Positions 6,261 through 8,097 of a stretch of 8,097 nucleotides of DNA are shown here, one piece after another. The position numbers were made by a program, and so were the translations under genes. The notes beneath the pieces are model-generated. The model searched no databases. It was not told the DNA's origin and was given only the letters and a program-made list of their open reading frames with translations. Numbering within the stretch: the first letter of the stretch is position 1; each line of letters starts with the position of its first letter. This stretch comes from Klebsiella pneumoniae (GTDB taxonomy: Bacteria > Pseudomonadota > Gammaproteobacteria > Ga0077536): the NCBI GenBank assembly GCA_945873015.1, contig CAMCBY010000172.1, positions 1 through 8,097 of the forward strand, read 5' to 3'.

Positions 6261-7100
6261 ATGCAGCCCTTTGAGCCCACGCCACCCCTCGCGCGTCTTC
6301 AGGAAATCGGCTTTGAGCTCGCCGGCGAATGGTTGCTCGAGGACGGCGAACCGCGCATCGAGGTGCGCCGTTATCCGGCCGCCGCCAACGTGCTGTACGC
6401 CTTCGCCTGCGAGCAGGAACTGCTCTACGTCGGACGCTCGGGGCGCGCCCTGGGCCTGCGCATGCAGGGCTATGAACAAGGCGGCCCGCCGCGCTCGGTG
6501 CGGGCGCGCAATCGCGACCGGATTGTCGCAATGCTGATGCTCGACCAGCAGGTGGCGCTGTACGCCATGCCCGACCCTGGTGCGATGCTATACGGCAGCT
6601 TTCGCGTCAACCTCGCGGCCGGTTTGCAGCACAGCCTGATTGACGCCCTCGACCCGCCCTGGAATCGCAACGCCGGCAGCGTGTTCGAAACAGCCGACCA
6701 CACCCCGCTGAACATCGTTGCGCCGGCGGCGCGGCGCCGCAAACGCGACCCCCAGAGCGAGGACGACAGCCATGTCGGCAGCGCCGGCGAACGTCCCAGC
6801 TACCGCTTTCTGGTCGGTTATATGTACATGGACAAGGGTTTCTTCAACGTTCCGGTGCGCTACTCGCGCCTGTTCGGCAACGACCGCGAGCGCATCAAGA
6901 TCCTGTGCGGCAGCGAGAAATCGACCATCCACGGGCATATCGACCGCTCCAGCAATACCAACGCCTCGCCGCGCATCATTGGCGGCGGTGCACTCAAACA
7001 CTGGTTCGAGGAGCACGCCGGTCTGAACAATCCGGTCGATATCGATATCCTGGCGCCCAATGCGGTGTGGATCCGTAATCCCGGCACGCGTTTCGAATAA
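6261..7100 (+). CDS. GIY-YIG-like nuclease-fold protein with an unrecognised C-terminal domain
   Basis: A 279-residue protein with the start at 6261. An in-frame upstream extension to 6156 overlaps the candidate promoter and looks non-coding. Residues about 43-137 resemble a GIY-YIG domain: Tyr46 in VLYAF, then Tyr56-Val-Gly in LLYVGRSGRALGLRMQGY with the conserved Arg at 67, and the closing LIDALDPPWN with Asn135. The position expected to hold the metal-binding Glu, 12 residues before that Asn, is Gln123, so cleavage activity is doubtful. A basic linker (RRRKR, 158-162) and an acidic stretch lead to a second, compact domain (180-279). Its distinctive segments are YMYMDKGFFNVPVRYSRLFG, then GHIDRSSNTNASPRI and LKHWFEE. 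I cannot name this domain. Its character suggests DNA binding of the EcoRII-N/B3-like kind found in some restriction enzymes, which is a guess. No methyltransferase is nearby. The FHA-cyclase gene begins 64 bp downstream on the same strand. Confidence 0.72.
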   Translation: MQPFEPTPPLARLQEIGFELAGEWLLEDGEPRIEVRRYPAAANVLYAFACEQELLYVGRSGRALGLRMQGYEQGGPPRSVRARNRDRIVAMLMLDQQVALYAMPDPGAMLYGSFRVNLAAGLQHSLIDALDPPWNRNAGSVFETADHTPLNIVAPAARRRKRDPQSEDDSHVGSAGERPSYRFLVGYMYMDKGFFNVPVRYSRLFGNDRERIKILCGSEKSTIHGHIDRSSNTNASPRIIGGGALKHWFEEHAGLNNPVDIDILAPNAVWIRNPGTRFE

Positions 7101-7164
7101 GTGACAACGCGCTTTGCCGGATGCCCTTCGCGGGCGCATTGCTTTAGACTTGGGCCCGACCGCC

Positions 7165-8070
7165 ATGGATAAATCCCTCAAACAACTAGCTGTGCTGTAC
7201 GCCGACGTGTCGGGCAGCACGCGCCTGTACGAGCAGTTCGGCGACGCCATCGCGCGCACCGATCTGGCGCTTTGTATTGAGATGCTGCGTGACATCGCCA
7301 GCGGTTTGAGCGGCGAAACCTTGAAGACCATCGGCGACGAAATCATGGTCGCGTTCACCGAGCCGGTGAAGGCCGCGTTGTGTGCGACCGAGATGCAGGC
7401 CGGCCTGCGCCGCAGCGGCGAAGAAGGCGTGTTCAAGATGGGCGTGCTGCACATCAAGATTGGCTGGCACTACGGCAGCGTGGTGTGGCGCGACAACGAC
7501 CTCATCGGCGAGGCGCCCATCACCGCCCAGCAGATCATCAAACTCGCCAAAGCCGATGAAATCCTGACCTCGCGTCAGGCTGTCGATACCCTGCCGCCGC
7601 CGCTGTTTCCCGACATTCATCCGATTGAGAAAGTGCCGGCTGAAGCCTGGAATGGCGAACTCGCCATTTTCAAGATGCCGTGGGAGCGCACCGGCGAAGA
7701 GACCCAGATCTCCTCGCGCCCGCGCCTGTCTGCCACCGCCGGTGAGATAGCCTTGGTTGTCAATTACGGCGAGCAGCGCCTGCGCATCGATTCGCGCAAC
7801 TCAAGCTGCAGCGTCGGTCGCGGCAAACAGGCCGGCCTGCAGGTCAATGGCCGCCTGACTTCCCGTCAGCATGCAGAACTTTCCTTCCGCAATGGCCGCT
7901 TCTACCTGCGCGATGAAAGCACCAATGGCAGCTACGTAGTCGCCGAAGACGGTGCACGCAAACATCTGCGCCGTGAAGAAGACGTACTGTCAGGCCGCGG
8001 CCGCATCGGTTTTGGCGCGTGGCCGGATGATGATGCCGACGGCAGCGTGGCTTTTGACTGCGGCGGCTGA
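7165..8070 (+). CDS. Class III nucleotide cyclase-like protein with C-terminal FHA domain
   Basis: A 301-residue soluble protein. Residues 6-140 form a class III adenylate/guanylate cyclase homology domain with the metal-binding Asp14 (LYADVSGST) and Asp58 (KTIGDEIM), plus candidate base-contacting Lys54 and Asp112. The helix that normally carries the transition-state Asn and Arg (G-x-x-V-N-x-A-x-R) reads GEAPITAQQI, giving Ile119 and Gln123. Residues about 195-285 form an FHA domain with Gly218-Arg219, Ser233-Arg-Gln-His236 and Asn254-Gly255, the phosphothreonine-binding set. A Pro-rich linker joins them. ATG 7165 is chosen because it precedes the first cyclase strand by a few residues; an in-frame TTG at 7114 is possible, and neither has a clear Shine-Dalgarno. 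If active, it would make a cyclic nucleotide from ATP or GTP under phosphorylation-dependent partner control. If not, it may act as a nucleotide-sensing or scaffold protein. No Ser/Thr kinase is in view. Confidence 0.88.
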   Translation: MDKSLKQLAVLYADVSGSTRLYEQFGDAIARTDLALCIEMLRDIASGLSGETLKTIGDEIMVAFTEPVKAALCATEMQAGLRRSGEEGVFKMGVLHIKIGWHYGSVVWRDNDLIGEAPITAQQIIKLAKADEILTSRQAVDTLPPPLFPDIHPIEKVPAEAWNGELAIFKMPWERTGEETQISSRPRLSATAGEIALVVNYGEQRLRIDSRNSSCSVGRGKQAGLQVNGRLTSRQHAELSFRNGRFYLRDESTNGSYVVAEDGARKHLRREEDVLSGRGRIGFGAWPDDDADGSVAFDCGG

Positions 8071-8097
8071 ACGGTCCGCGCCTCCAGAAAAAAATCC

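Noticed and set aside
6103..6531. N-terminal extension of the MFS gene up to an ATG at 6531
   Set aside because: It would overlap the start of the well-supported GIY-YIG-like gene, and the encoded stretch is Arg/Pro/Ala-rich with no membrane or domain character, typical of antisense GC-rich sequence.
7121..7140. Imperfect hairpin in the gap before the cyclase gene
   Set aside because: It has a 4-bp GCCC/GGGC stem with mismatches outside and no T-tract, too weak to call a terminator or riboswitch.
6588..7457. Minus-strand open frame spanning the GIY-YIG-like and cyclase genes
   Set aside because: It crosses two genes with clear plus-strand domain motifs, and its translation shows no recognisable features.

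Overview
The window is GC-rich (about 60% by eye), densely coding bacterial DNA with short intergenic gaps and Shine-Dalgarno-led genes. A REP-like palindrome lies between two convergent genes. Gene content (TfdA-like dioxygenase, EstB-like serine hydrolase, aldo/keto reductase, FHA-cyclase) and the palindrome fit a free-living proteobacterium, most likely a gammaproteobacterium. This placement is inferred; there is no rRNA or other phylogenetic marker in the window.

Left part (1-2676). A 5'-truncated Fe(II)/2-oxoglutarate dioxygenase of the TauD/TfdA family is followed closely by a small HEAT-like helical protein starting at GTG. Next comes a beta-lactamase-fold serine hydrolase of the EstB esterase type. 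A 90-residue single-domain cupin converges on it from the minus strand, with only 9 bp between the two stop codons.

Middle part (2677-4944). The cupin and an aldo/keto reductase are divergent and share a gap of about 160 bp with a plausible promoter on each strand. A stand-alone alpha/beta hydrolase follows the reductase. It converges on a major facilitator transporter, and the gap between them is almost filled by a REP/REPIN-like inverted repeat whose last six bases supply the transporter's final Leu codon and stop codon.

Right part (4939-8097). The minus-strand MFS transporter is divergent from a GIY-YIG-like protein with a well-ordered but unrecognised C-terminal domain. Downstream, on the same strand, is a class III nucleotide cyclase fused to a C-terminal FHA domain. 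Both proteins seem to lack residues normally needed for catalysis: the GIY-YIG glutamate position reads Gln, and the cyclase transition-state Asn/Arg positions read Ile and Gln. They are the least ordinary part of the window.

The left and middle genes (dioxygenase, two hydrolases, reductase, cupin, exporter) look like accessory small-molecule metabolism, but nothing identifies a single pathway or substrate. No tRNA, rRNA, CRISPR array, insertion sequence or phage gene was seen.
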